A DNA stretch of 64,000 nt from positions 178,290,465 through 178,354,464 of the forward strand of contig CM028377.1 of the NCBI GenBank assembly GCA_013146195.2, read 5' to 3'. Each line of letters opens with the position of its first letter. Positions within the stretch are counted from its first letter, which is position 1. The notes under the pieces were generated by a model. The model was given only the letters and a program-made list of their open reading frames with translations, searched no databases and was not told the origin of the DNA. A program made the position numbers and the translations under genes. Source of the DNA: Codonopsis lanceolata. Taxonomy: Eukaryota > Streptophyta > Magnoliopsida > Asterales > Campanulaceae. This document shows positions 1-10,279 of this stretch, piece after piece.

Positions 1-2
1 TA

Positions 3-1853
3 CTTACAGAAGATGCAATATCTTTTATGCAAAACTTTGGACATTTGGTTGAAACTTTCCCTAAAGGAGGATTGACGGAAGATGAATTTAAGTTGCGTTT
101 TCTGCAATGTACTTTAAAAGATAATGCTAAAAATGATTCATGACTCTAGCACCTAGAAGCATATCTACATGGAGAGAATTATATGATTCATTTATTGCTA
201 AATTCTATCAGCATACTTCACTTTCTAGTCACAAAAGACATATCATGTGCTTTGTAATGGAGCAAGATGAAACTTTTCATGAAGCATGGGACCGTTTCAA
301 ATCTTTATTGATAGAATGTCCCCCATCATAACTTTTCACAAGATATTTTAATAACACAATTCTATGACTCACTTTTAATGCACCAGCAGACTATGGTAGA
401 TAGTGCTGCAGGAGGGTCGATTCACGGATTGACCCCTGATCAGGCTTATGATTTATTTGAAATGATAGGATCAAATTCAAGACAAAAGAGTGTGAGAGGA
501 AAAACTAAGAGTGCTTATGAGTTAAAATCAAATGCCGAAGAATCCAATGCATTAGCAATAGCTAATGCTAAAATTGAAGCTTATGAAGCCATGATGGCTG
601 CGGCCAATTTAAATTTTCCTATTGATCCTAATTCTAATTATGGTAATAATTCTCTTGCTACTAATGGTTGCCCCTCTAGTAGAAATATGCTTGTTTTTCA
701 TGAACATGTAAATTCGACGAATTCGTACCTGCCACGTCAATGTAATGACCCATTCTCCAATACATACAACCTTGGATGGAGAAATCATCCAAATTTCAGT
801 TGGGGAGGAAACAAGCCGTTACAACCTCAATCACAAGCATTTGGACAAGGGAATCAGAATCAGAATTTTGGCAATCCTTTACAAAATTCTCAACAAAAAG
901 ATACTGAAATTTGTATACATAAATTGGAAGAAGACCTAATTGCAGTCAATTCTACTTTGCAAAAGATGATGATGATGCAGAGACAATTGAGCGATGATGT
1001 AAAGGAAATCAAGGGACGTGATTATGAGAAGTTTCCAAGTCAAAATGAGCAAGCTAAGTCTATTACTACTTTAAGAAGTGGTAAAACTTTTGGTGAAGAG
1101 GTAAGTGCACCTAGTCCTTCTACTTCTTCTGAAACAATACATAATGAAAAAGATAACAAGCAAAGTGAAAGTGCTAAGAAAGAAAAAGAAAAACCGATCT
1201 TTCCTGACATAGAAGAGCCTTATGTTGCACCTCCTGCTTATGTACCACCAATCCCGTTCCCTGGTCGTTTGGTGCAATTTAAAGCTAATAAACAATTTGC
1301 TGAGATTTATAATATGTTGTCTAAGGTGAACATAAATTTACCCCTATTAAATGTGATTAAAACTATTCCTGCTTATGCAAAAAAAATCAAGGAGTTAAGT
1401 TCTAGAAAACAAAAATTTCCAAAAGATGAAAAAGTGATTATGTCTGAAAATGTTAGTGCTGTTCTTCAACAAAATCTCCCACCAAAATTAAAAGATCCTG
1501 ATAGTTTTAATGTTGATATTACTTTAGGAAATTCGAAAATCAAAGCAATGTTGGATCTTGGTGCTAGTATCAATCCGATGCCCTTTTCGGTTTATAAACA
1601 ATTATGGTTAGGAGAATTAAAACCCACTTCGATGACATTACAACTAGCAGACCGATCGGTTAAGCACCCATTAGGAATTGTGGAAGATATCTTGGTCCAA
1701 GTAGAAAAATTAATAATGCTAGTTGATTTTGTGGTTCTTGAAATGGAAAATCGAGCTAGTGCTACACAAGAATCACCTCCTCTTCTTCTTGGAAGACCAT
1801 TTATGGCTACAGCTAATACGGTAATCAATGTTAAAATGAAAAACTATCTATGA
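3..1853 (+). pseudogene. Athila-like gag and protease (frameshifted)
   Basis: Gag starts outside the window. The capsid-like part (LTEDAISFMQNFGHLVETFP) reads in frame 3 to a stop near 138. It resumes in another frame at about 140 (LAPRSISTWRELYDSFIAKF), and again after a further break near 330 (QQTMVDSAAGG onward). A Q/N-rich linker occupies about residues 120-180 of the 491-residue ORF at 378-1853. The C-terminal 130 residues form a retropepsin-like domain with DLGASINPMPFSVYKQL and a closing LLLGRPFMATA. DLGA in place of DTG/DSG is usual in this lineage as far as I know, so this domain may have been functional when inserted. Gag is broken at least twice. Confidence 0.82.
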
Positions 1854-2297
1854 CTACTATGGGAGAAATAGTTGAAATTTATGTATTCAATGTCTTGAAG
1901 CAACCTAATGATATGAGTGACTGTTTCTATGTTGATGAGATAGAAAATATAGTGGCTAAAAATTTAGTTCTAGAAGTGATAAAGGATGAATTAGAGGAAT
2001 TCCTAACTGGTCAAGACAAAAGTGAAAATAATGAAGATAGTGAATTAACAAAACAATTTGAGGAAAAAAGAATTATTAACTGAGAAAATAGTTTGTGAGC
2101 CCTTAGGGAATTTTAATGAGAAATTAGTTCCTTCTATTGAATCGCCTCCTGTTTTAGAATTAAAACCATTACCAGAACATTTAAAATATGTTTTCTTAGG
2201 GAAAAATGAAACACTGCCTGTGATTACTTCTTCAAAACTGACTAAAGAGCAAGAAGAAAAATTTATAATTTTTTACAAGAACATAAAGAAGCTATAG
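1850..2297 (+). pseudogene. Protease-RT spacer of the Athila-like pol
   Basis: Two overlapping short reading frames (1850-2083 and 2058-2297) form an acidic, lysine-rich spacer between protease and RT. It has no recognisable domain apart from a LKPLPEHLKYVFLG stretch, which typically precedes RT in these elements. A frame change occurs near 2060. A second lies around the T-run at 2268-2274, after which the frame leading into RT (QEHKEAIGWTLVDLKG) continues. It is part of the same decayed polyprotein and is not an independent gene. Confidence 0.7.
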
Positions 2298-3172
2298 GAT
2301 GGACCTTAGTTGATTTGAAGGGTATAAGCCCTACCAAATGTATGCACGGAATCCACCTAGAAGACGATGCTAAACCTTCTCGAGAGCATCAGAGGCGTCT
2401 AAATCCTCACATGGAGGAACCTGTAAGAAAGAAAGTTCTTAAACTTCTAGATGCGAGTATCATTTACCCCATCTCTGATAGTAAATGGGTGAGCCCTGTT
2501 CAAGTACGTAGTCCCAAAGAAGTATGGAATCACTGTGGTCAAAAACGATAAGGATGAGTTACTACCAACTAGGACTGTTATAGGGTATAGGATGTGTATT
2601 GACTTGAGAAAACTTAATGCTGCGACTAAGAAAGACCACTTTCCATTACCATTCATAGAGCAAATCTTAGAGAGGTTAGCTGGTTATGAATTTTATTGCT
2701 TCCTAGACGGATTTTCTGGGTATAATCAAATTCCAATAGCCCCACAAAATCAAGAAAAGACAACCTTCACATGCCCATTTGGTACTTTTACATATAGAAG
2801 GATGCCTTTTGGTCTATGTAATGCCCCAGCTACTTTCCAAAGATGTATGATCTTCATCTTCTCTAATTTAATTGAAAAGTGTGTTGAGGTATTTATGGAC
2901 GATTTTTTTGTTTATAGAGACTCGTTTGATAAATGTTTAGATAACTTGACTTTAGTACTTAAACAATGTTGCAAATCCAATTTGGCCCTTAGTTGGGAAA
3001 AATATTATTTTATGGTCAATCAAGGAATTGTTTTAGGACATATCGTGTCGAAGAGAGGAATCGAAGTTGACTCAACTAAAGTAGAAGTTATTTCTAAACT
3101 TCCCCCTCCTGTTTCAATAAAAGGCGTTTTAAGTTTTCTTGGGCATGCTGGTTTCTATAGACGTTTCATTCA
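2276..3172 (+). pseudogene. Athila-like reverse transcriptase
   Basis: RT fingers and palm are readable: MCIDLRKLNAATKKDHFPLP, FYCFLDGFSGYNQIPIAP, TFTCPFGTFTYRRMPFGLCN, and the catalytic stretch VFMDDFFVY with both aspartates. The thumb-side motif GHAGFYRRFIQ follows. One frameshift sits between about 2510 and 2540. There ISDSKWVSPVQV leaves frame and the sequence resumes as VKNDKDELLPTRTV. Past FYRRFIQ the sequence jumps directly into integrase with no RNase H, so the domain ends at a deletion junction and not at its natural end. Confidence 0.86.
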
Positions 3173-3738
3173 AGGGACCCATTTTTCTAATAAGTTAGTT
3201 AATGCCTATCTGAAAAGATATAGGGTAGTTCATAAGTTGTCTACTCCCTATCACACACAGACATCTGGTCAAGTGGCAGTGAGCAATAGGCAAATTAAAG
3301 GTGTGTTAGAAAAGACTGTCCAACCTAATAGGAAAGATTGGGCATTAAAATTGAATGATGCTTTATGGGCATATCAGACAGTTTATAAGACTCCGTTAGG
3401 GTTAAGTCCCTACAGAATTGTTTATGGAAAAGCATGTCATTTACCTGTAGAATTAAAACATAGAGCGTTTTGGGCAATCAAAACCCTTAACATGGATATG
3501 ATTTTAGCAGGTGAGAAATGAATGCTCCAGTTAAATGAATTGAAAGAACATAGGTTAAAATCCTATGAAAATATGAAGATTTATAAGGAAAAGACCAAGC
3601 GATTGCATGATAGGAAAATTCTTCCTAAAGACTTGTACCCTGGTATGAAAGTTCTTTTGTTTAATTCTAGATTAAAATTATTTCCAGGAAAACTTAAATC
3701 GCGATGGTCAGGCCTATTTGAAGTGGTAAATGTTTTTG
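3173..3738 (+). pseudogene. Integrase C-terminal portion fused in frame to RT; cut by an LTR insertion
   Basis: GTHFSNKLVNAYLKRYRVVH followed by KLSTPYHTQTSGQVAVSNRQ marks the second half of the integrase core. It continues through DALWAYQTVYKTPLGLSPYR and FPGKLKSRWSGLFEVVNVFV. The zinc-binding domain and the first catalytic aspartate are absent because the upstream part is deleted. The junction with RT at about 3172 keeps the frame, so one 328-residue ORF (2535-3521) spans RT and integrase. A stop at 3519-3521 breaks it from the tail. The remaining reading frame ends exactly where the LTR at 3739 begins, as expected for a nested insertion. Confidence 0.85.
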
Positions 3739-5673
3739 TGTGACGACCCGACCCGGACCCCAATGCGAGATCCCGAGTCGTGCCGTCCAAATAATCAATA
3801 ACACAAGCATGCATAGTAGGATCATAAAATTCATGTGGCGCAACATCGCATACAAACAACAACTCGGCTACACTTGGCCGGAAAAACAACCTAAAATAAA
3901 CAAGTCATCGGCGACGCTATTGAACCCAACAACTACTCCTACAATTATTAACACATGCTTATAATAACCTCAACGGCCACAACATGCCGGAGACAACAAC
4001 AACAATAATTAAACGAGCTTTAGCGGAAGAAAACCGTAGTGAACCATACACATATAAACAGGCTCGACATACAAGTCGGCATACCAAAAGATTACAAGTG
4101 TTAAGTTACAACAACATCAAAAACCCCAAGCCAAGTCTACATGACTTGCTTCCCAACGTCCTTTCCAAAATAAAGGATTAACTAATAGATGACCAAAAGA
4201 GCAACCTGCTAACACAACAACCAAACGAGCACAAGCGAGTCTATCCCGGACCGTCTCCTCGGCTCGGATCTAAGGAAAGACAAAGCAAACAAATAGGGTA
4301 AGTCGAAAGACTTAGTAAGTTACAAAAATGCATGTTCATGTTATAGCATGACATTTATCTCAATTTATGGAACATAATCATCATATAGCACTTAGCACGT
4401 TATTCACATAAGTGCGGGAAAGTAAATCATACAAGTAGGATATGATATAGTCACGGCCGCTTCGTAGCTCCTGCAATAAAACTTTATTATACTTTATCGT
4501 GCAACATTGATGCTCTGTGAATGCATCAACTTTTATCAAGTACCACTCGATCTAGATAGCAAGCCAATGCGGCACTTAACCGATACGGCAGTGGGCTACT
4601 TCCCCATTGCGGCCAACAATGGAGGTGTGTGTGAAGTCCTAGGTGCGGCGATCCATAGCGAGCACGAATCTCATAATTCGTGAAGGCGATGCATCGTCCC
4701 ACCTTGACCCGATAAACAAACCAAATAATGCCAGCTGGACTCAATGTGATGCACAAGTAGATATTTACTTGACTAAACCAATCAAAGACCGAATTCGACA
4801 AGAGCGAACTCGACCAACCAAGTAGGGTATTAATCTCTACTATAAAGTCATATCAAGGCAAATAAATTGCACAAACCAACCTTTCATAAAACTTGCATAA
4901 ACCATCAAACAAATCTCATACTTGAGTAAATCAAATCAAACGGTGTTCAAACTTCGTAGGGATTGAAATTAGGGTTCAACACATTCAAATATTCCCTAGA
5001 GTCGACTCCGTTGAGTCTTTGCTCTAAATTCCCAAATTTGGAGAAATTGAAGCTATATGCTTCATAACCCAACCTAGGTCATTTCTAGGTTCAACAAGGT
5101 ATTAAATTCACCAAGGCAATGCAAAGTGATTCATGTATATCATAGAGTTCATTTCATAAGATAGAACACATACAACATAACAATTTATAATGTAGGCACC
5201 ATTTAGGGCATTCTCATGTAAACAAACTTCCAACAACAAATAATATACATGTCTCTAACATGTTTAAAACCTTAAATAGACAAGATGAAAGAATAATATA
5301 GACCTTCACAAGCAAGAATTCAACCTATACATGCTCCTAACAAGATCAAAATCTTAACATAAAGAAGATAGCATGGAAGGCATACATGTGTCCTCATTGA
5401 CCTCAACCACCATAGGCTTTGCTTCCTTAGGGTCAATGAGAACTTAAAAGAAGAAGATGAAGAAAGTAACTTACAAGTTATACACCAAAGAAAGCAATAA
5501 AGGAAACCAATCGGATGGAAATGCTCCTCTTCTTGAGCTCCACAACTTTAATGAAGGACCCTTGGGCAAAGGATGAATGGATGATGAAGGATGAAGATGA
5601 AGACCTCAAGCAACCATGGAAGAACCTTGAGAGAAGATGAAAATTGTTTGGAAGAGGAGGGTGGAGAAATGGT
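3739..5673 (+). mobile_element. ~3-kb-family LTR, copy 1, truncated at the assembly gap
   Basis: It starts TGTGACGACCCGACCCGGAC, identical to the start of the solo LTR at 29699 and nearly the same as the outer end of the inverted one at 59117-62121. Shared blocks continue inside, for example the CATCGGCGAC motif near 3905 and the GCGGCCAACAATGGAGG motif near 4610. The family length is about 3.0 kb. This copy gives 1935 bp and then meets the N gap, and the missing third does not appear on the other side. It lies inside the Athila-like integrase. No protein-coding part belongs to it, and the small ORFs within are noise. Confidence 0.85.
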
Positions 5674-5773
5674 NNNNNNNNNNNNNNNNNNNNNNNNNNN
5701 NNNNNNNNNNNNNNNNNNNNNNNNNNNNNNNNNNNNNNNNNNNNNNNNNNNNNNNNNNNNNNNNNNNNNNNNN
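5674..5773. other. Assembly gap of exactly 100 N
   Basis: The run is exactly 100 N, the conventional length for a gap of unknown size. Left of it is the interior of an LTR, and right of it is the end of a LINE ORF1. Neither continues across, so the two sides are physically linked only by scaffolding. Confidence 0.98.
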
Positions 5774-6308
5774 CGGAGTTGCTGAATTTGGAGAGGCCTG
5801 TTGCAGGTGCTTCCTCAGGTTCTTTGGAAGGACCTGTGACTTGCGAGAAGCTATTCAGACAGAGCCTGTTATGGGCGTTGGCTTTTCAGATCCTAATCAA
5901 GGAAAGGGTTACTACTCTCCAAGTGGTGCCATTAGTGAGTGTTCAGGTGATGAATTGGAAGAGCCTTTGGTTTGCACCCCACTTGCGGAGATCCACCCTC
6001 CTGTGTCGGGTGCTGCAGAATCTCTTAAGGATGCTACACGGGTAGAGGATTTATCAGTTTGGGTTAAATCCAGAATTGAAGATTTTCGAGATTTTTTAGG
6101 AGTGTCTTATGGGGGTTACGAAGACAAAATTTTGGATCTGCTACGGGATATGGATCAGCATCGTAAGTTCCCCAAGGATAACAGTATCAAAAAGCCAGGC
6201 AGCTACAGTGCGAAGGGGTTAAGGGAATTGAAGCAACTGCGCTGTAGTCTAAATTTTGAACAGATTGATAACAGTGGGCTGCTGGATAGGGTGGAAAATA
6301 GACTGTAA
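5774..6308 (+). pseudogene. LINE ORF1 C-terminal region
   Basis: This is an open stretch of about 178 residues from the gap to a stop at 6306-6308. It holds KKPGSYSAKGLRELKQLRCS, which I associate with the region just before the endonuclease start in plant LINEs. The endonuclease begins a few bases later. The nucleic-acid-binding part of ORF1 is not in the window. The first codons are unsupported because of the gap. Confidence 0.6.
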
Positions 6309-6310
6309 TT

Positions 6311-7010
6311 ATGAATACTCGAATTATTGCTTGGAACGTGTGGGGACTTAATGACAGAGAAGGAGACTTCTCATTAGGGTCAAGCCAAGATGGAAGCCGC
6401 ATGTAGTGTGTCTTATTGAAACAAAAATTGAGGCTATGGATTGGGAATTGTTAATAGTGTCTCGGATAATAGATGGTCGACTGGTTTGTTTAAAGGCCTC
6501 GGTACGCTGGTGGCATTCTTTGTTATGTGGGATCGAGTTTTGTCTCGAAGGTAGAAGCGACTATCAGTGTTCACTGCTTCTGTGTTCTCAAGTTTGAGGA
6601 AACCAACAAAAAATGGTTTTTCTCTGAGTTTACGGTCCTCTTCAGTAGGGAGAGAAGGAACTTATGGGAGGAGTAGTAGCTAGAGGAGGTGGAAATTCCG
6701 CGGGTGCATAGGGGTGATTTTAATGTTGCTCGCCTCATGAGAGCGGTCGGGAGCCACACGCTCCTGCGATGACCGAGTTTAATGATTTTCTCAATACAGC
6801 AGGATTAGTAGACCTGCCTCTGAGGGGAGGGAGGAATTCACATGGTTCAGAAATGGAGGTAGACATCAGTTCTCTAGGATCGACAGGTTCCTCGTATCCG
6901 CAGATTGGGGGAGATAGTTTTGCGTATCTAGACAATCCTGCCTTCCCAGAATAGTATCAGATCATGTTCCATTACTTTTTGAAAGTGGTGAAGTGATTAG
7001 CAGTGAAAAG
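6311..7010 (+). pseudogene. LINE ORF2 endonuclease domain, broken
   Basis: NTRIIAWNVWGLNDREG at 6311 is the classic N-terminus of an exonuclease/endonuclease/phosphatase fold. It is followed, in other frames, by VCLIETKIE (catalytic Glu motif), a GDFN-like segment around 6713-6725 (HRGDFNVA) and a PRIVSDHVPL-like segment near 6950. Each falls in a different frame, so the domain carries several indels and cannot make a nicking enzyme. Confidence 0.75.
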
Positions 7011-7019
7011 TCCGTTCAG

Positions 7020-8493
7020 GTTTGAGAATATGTGGCTTAAAGAGCAGGGTTTTATGGAGTGGGTTAAAGAGATGGAAGTCGTATATTGTCGAGGGGATCA
7101 GGTTTCATAGTGGCCAAGAAGCTGCAAGCGCTGAAGCAGGACTTAAAAACATGGAACAGAGAAGTTTTCGGAAGGGTAGACCTTAAAATCAAAGAGCTGG
7201 AAGAGAAGATAAGGAGTATAGATGAAAGTACTGGGAGAGAAGAGAGTTATGAGGTCGAGGTAAGTCGTAGAGAGGAAATTATTGTAGAGCTGGAACGCCT
7301 TCTTAAAAGTGAGGAGATTAGTTGGAGGCAAAAATCCCGTATTCAGTGGCTAAGGGAGGGAGATAGAAATACTAAATTTTTTCAACGTATGGCGAGTGTT
7401 CATCATGCAGCAAACCAGATCCATAAGGTCACCATAGATGGTATAACTTTGCAAGATCCTGTAGAGGTAAAGAAAGGCATTGTGGAGTTCTATCGAATCT
7501 GTACAAGGACGTAAGTGAATGGAGAGCTGATTTGGGCGGTGTCGGCTTCAAATCTCTAAGCTCCGCTGATGCGGATGGTCTGGAACAGGCTTTTTCAGAG
7601 GAGGAAGTAGTGGCAGCTTTGCGTAGCTTGAGTGGAGATAAAGCTCCAGGGCCAGATGGTTTCTCCTTGGCCTTTTTTCAGCATTGCTGGGAAGTAGTGA
7701 AAGACGACATTCTGAAGGTTTTTAATCATTTCCACGATAACTTTCGGTTTGAGAAGAGTCTGAACTCTACCTTTATTGTGTTGATTCCTAAGAAAAAAGG
7801 AGCCAGTGACGTCAAGGACTTCAGGCCTATCAGTCTAGTTGGCGGGGTGTACAAGCTCATCTCCAAGGTGATGTCTCGAGGTCGAGGAAGGTGTTGGGCA
7901 AGATCATCTCCGATTCCCAGCATGCTTTTGTCATGGAAAGGCAAATTCTTGATGCATCTTTGATTGCCAATGAAATTGTGGATGCTAGATTAAAAAGTGG
8001 CGTTCCGGGGATTCTTTGCAAGCTGGATATAGAAAAGGCATATGATCATGTAAATTGGGATTTTTTGTTACACCTTATGGAAATGATGGGTTTCGGTTTC
8101 AAGTGGAGAAGATGGATCCAGTTTTGCATATCTTCGGCTAGGTTCTCAGTGTTGGTCAATGGAGATTCCGCAGGTTTTTTCCCGAGCTCGAGGGGTTTGA
8201 GACAAGGAGATCCTCTCTCCCCTTTTTTGTTCATCATAGTCATGGAGGCCCTTAGCAAACTTCTGGAGAAAGCTACTTTGGGTGGCTACATCAGTGGGTT
8301 CAAAGTGGGTGGGGAACACTCTAGGGGGACTTTGGTGTCTCATCTCCTCTTTGCAGACGACACTCTAGTTTTTTGCGGTGCGGAGCGCCTCAATCGATAT
8401 CTTAGGATGGTGCCGCTTTTCTTTTCAGCGGCTTGGTTGCGATCAATATTTCCAAAAGTGATATCATTCCAAAGGGCGATGTTCAGATGTTAA
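7020..8493 (+). pseudogene. LINE ORF2 reverse transcriptase, frameshifted
   Basis: The coiled region before RT is at 7086-7514 (VSRREEIIVELERLLKSEEI, SRIQWLREGDRNTKFF). RT proper is split across frames: 7532-7880 gives LSGDKAPGPDGFSLAFFQHC and VLIPKKKGASDVKDFRPISL. 7891-8493 gives LDIEKAYDHVNWDFLL, GLRQGDPLSPFLFIIVMEAL and the catalytic HLLFADDTLVF with both aspartates. Frame changes lie near 7512, 7885 and 8400. The active-site residues survive but are not on one frame. Confidence 0.88.
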
Positions 8494-8497
8494 CGCT

Positions 8498-9903
8498 TTG
8501 GCTTCTTTTTTCGGATGCAAGGTTGCCTATCTTCCGTCCGTGTACCTTGGTTTGCCTATCGGAGCCACATATAAGAACAAGAATGTATGGAACTCAGTGG
8601 TTGCTAGATTCGAACGTCGTTTGGCGGGCTGGAAGAAGCAGTATTTGTCGAAAGGAGGGAGATTGGTGTTGGTGAAAAATACTCTCTCGAATTTGCCTAC
8701 GTACTTTCTGTCACTCTTCGTAATCCCAGCTTCGGTTCGTAATAGATTAGAGAAGCTGGAAAGGGATTTTTTGTGGGATGGTTGGTCTTCAGTGCGGAAA
8801 CTTCATCTTGTTAATTGGGACATAGTTTGCTCTGATTTGGGGAAAGGGGGCTTAGGAGTGAAAAATCTCAAATTGTTTAATGAAGCCCTGCTTGGGAAGT
8901 GGTTGTGGAGGTACTTGGTAGATAAGGGGGCCTTATGGAGGAAAGTGGTGGAGAGTAAATATGGCTTAGGGAATCATTTGTGGTTTCCAGCAGAGGTCTA
9001 TGAAGCTTTTGGGGCAGGAGTATGGAAAGGTATTAGTAAAGGCTGGAATGCTTTTGGTAGGAATATTTCATTCGAGATTGGGTCGGGGGCGAAGGTGGAA
9101 TTTTGGAATGACTTATGGTGTGGAGATGAGGTGTTATCCAGATCATTTCCAGAGCTCTTCTCCTTGTCTAGGGAAAGGAATAGTTTGATCAGCTCAATGC
9201 TCTCTTTAGAGGGAGGTCGAGTATCCTGGAACCCGACGTTTAGAAGAAATTTTCAGGATTGGGAGATGGATTCGGTGACTAGATTCTTTGAGCTCCTTTA
9301 CGCTCAAAAAGTTGGTGGCGAGTCTGATAGGGTGGTTTGGAGAGGGTCGAAGGACAGCAAATTCTCAGTGAAAGGTTATTATGCCAAGTTGTCAAATAGA
9401 GATCGGTCATCTTTTCCATGGAAGTCGGTGTGGAAGACGGTAGCTCCAAGTCGCGTAGCCTTTTTTGCATGGGAAGTGGCGAACGAGGCTATTCTTACCG
9501 GGGATAACATGAGGAAAAGAGGGATCATATATGTTAACAGATGCTTTTTATGCAAGGAGAGTGTAAATCACTTGGTTTTGCCTCTGGTTGGGGATTTGTG
9601 GAACCTTTGTTCCGCTTTGTTCAAAGTGGAGTGGGTACTCCGGAGACCTCCAAAGATTTGTTGTGGTGCTGGAGGTATTTTCGGCGTAGGAAGGAAAGAA
9701 ATCTTTTGTGGGAAGTCGCCCCGTTGGGGGTGTGGTGGACAATATGGAAGGAAAGAAATCGGAGAGCTTTTGATAATGAGGAAGGACCTATTTCAAATTT
9801 GAAGAGTGCTCGCTTCATCTCTTGTTTGTGTGGTGTGCGGGCACTTACATTCTCCCCGTCTTCCTCTTTTGTAGATTTTGTGCAGAACTTTCCTTTACGA
9901 TAG
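8498..9903 (+). pseudogene. LINE ORF2 C-terminal region with zf-RVT domain
   Basis: The frame continues as LPSVYLGLPIGATYKNKNVW, GRLVLVKNTLSNLPTYFLSL and GKGGLGVKNLKLFNEALLGK, which is the connection region common to plant LINEs. The zf-RVT region is around 9370-9600 (SVWKTVAPSRVAFFAWE, CFLCKESVNHLV). A frameshift near 9580 moves the true C-terminus to the frame ending at 9903 (WTIWKERNRRAFDNEEG). No RNase H domain is seen. The 434-residue frame through 9802 follows the wrong frame after about 9580. Confidence 0.82.
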
Positions 9904-9996
9904 TTAATCTTTTGTCTTTTTCCTTCTTTGTATATAGGACGCGTCACCTGTTTTGACGCTCTGATATTTATATACATTTACCATTATCAAAAAAAT
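9904..9996 (+). other. LINE 3' UTR and A-rich tail
   Basis: A short untranslated segment after the ORF2 stop ends with ACCATTATC followed by seven A and an AT stretch. The end is placed by the tail only. A similar TTATC plus poly-A tail occurs alone at 15107-15126. Confidence 0.6.
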
Positions 9997-10279
9997 ATAT
10001 AGGATTAAGAACCAAAGGACTAGACTATTTATCAGAGTGTCACAGGTCCAAACACAATGCTCTAGATTGTTCAATAGCCATAATGGGTGTTTAATCAAAA
10101 TCCCCAACATGAGATAGCAATTAAAAAATTAACTTGTGCATACAGACACCAACAATCACACTGAAAGAACATTATCTACATAGTGCTGAGCTTATATTCT
10201 TTAAGCTTGGCCCAAACAAAGATTGGGCTCTATGATAGGAAAGGATGAGTAATATAAATGGTATAACAAGATAACTTAC
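9997..10279. other. Non-coding stretch between LINE tail and last visible CCDC93-like exon
   Basis: AT-rich sequence with no coding signal. On the minus strand it would be the beginning of the intron that follows the exon ending at 10280 (donor GTAAGTTAT). Confidence 0.5.

Larger units (their letters stand above)
1..3738 (+). mobile_element. Athila-like Ty3 retrotransposon remnant (gag-pro-RT-IN), 5' end outside window
   Basis: Gag, aspartic protease, reverse transcriptase and integrase C-terminal pieces occur in the order of a plant Ty3 polyprotein on the + strand. The protease motif DLGASIN, the stretch ISPTKCMHGIHLED before RT, and RT motifs such as FLDGFSGYNQIPIAP and FMDDF are those I associate with the Athila lineage. 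The reading frame is broken by several frameshifts and stops. RNase H and the integrase catalytic core are missing. No LTR of this element lies in the window. Its integrase C-terminus is cut at 3738 by insertion of an unrelated LTR. Lineage is from motif memory, not a search. Confidence 0.88.
5774..9996 (+). mobile_element. Plant L1-type LINE, 5' part lost at gap, decayed
   Basis: Pieces in order on the + strand are an ORF1 C-terminal region, an apurinic-type endonuclease, an RT with FADD, a zf-RVT zinc-binding region, and a 3' end with a short A-run. At least five frameshifts or stops break ORF2. The element ends in TTACCATTATCAAAAAAATA (to about 9995). It lies antisense to, and directly downstream of, the last visible exon of the CCDC93-like gene. 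The target-site duplication cannot be checked because the 5' end is in or beyond the gap. Confidence 0.9.
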
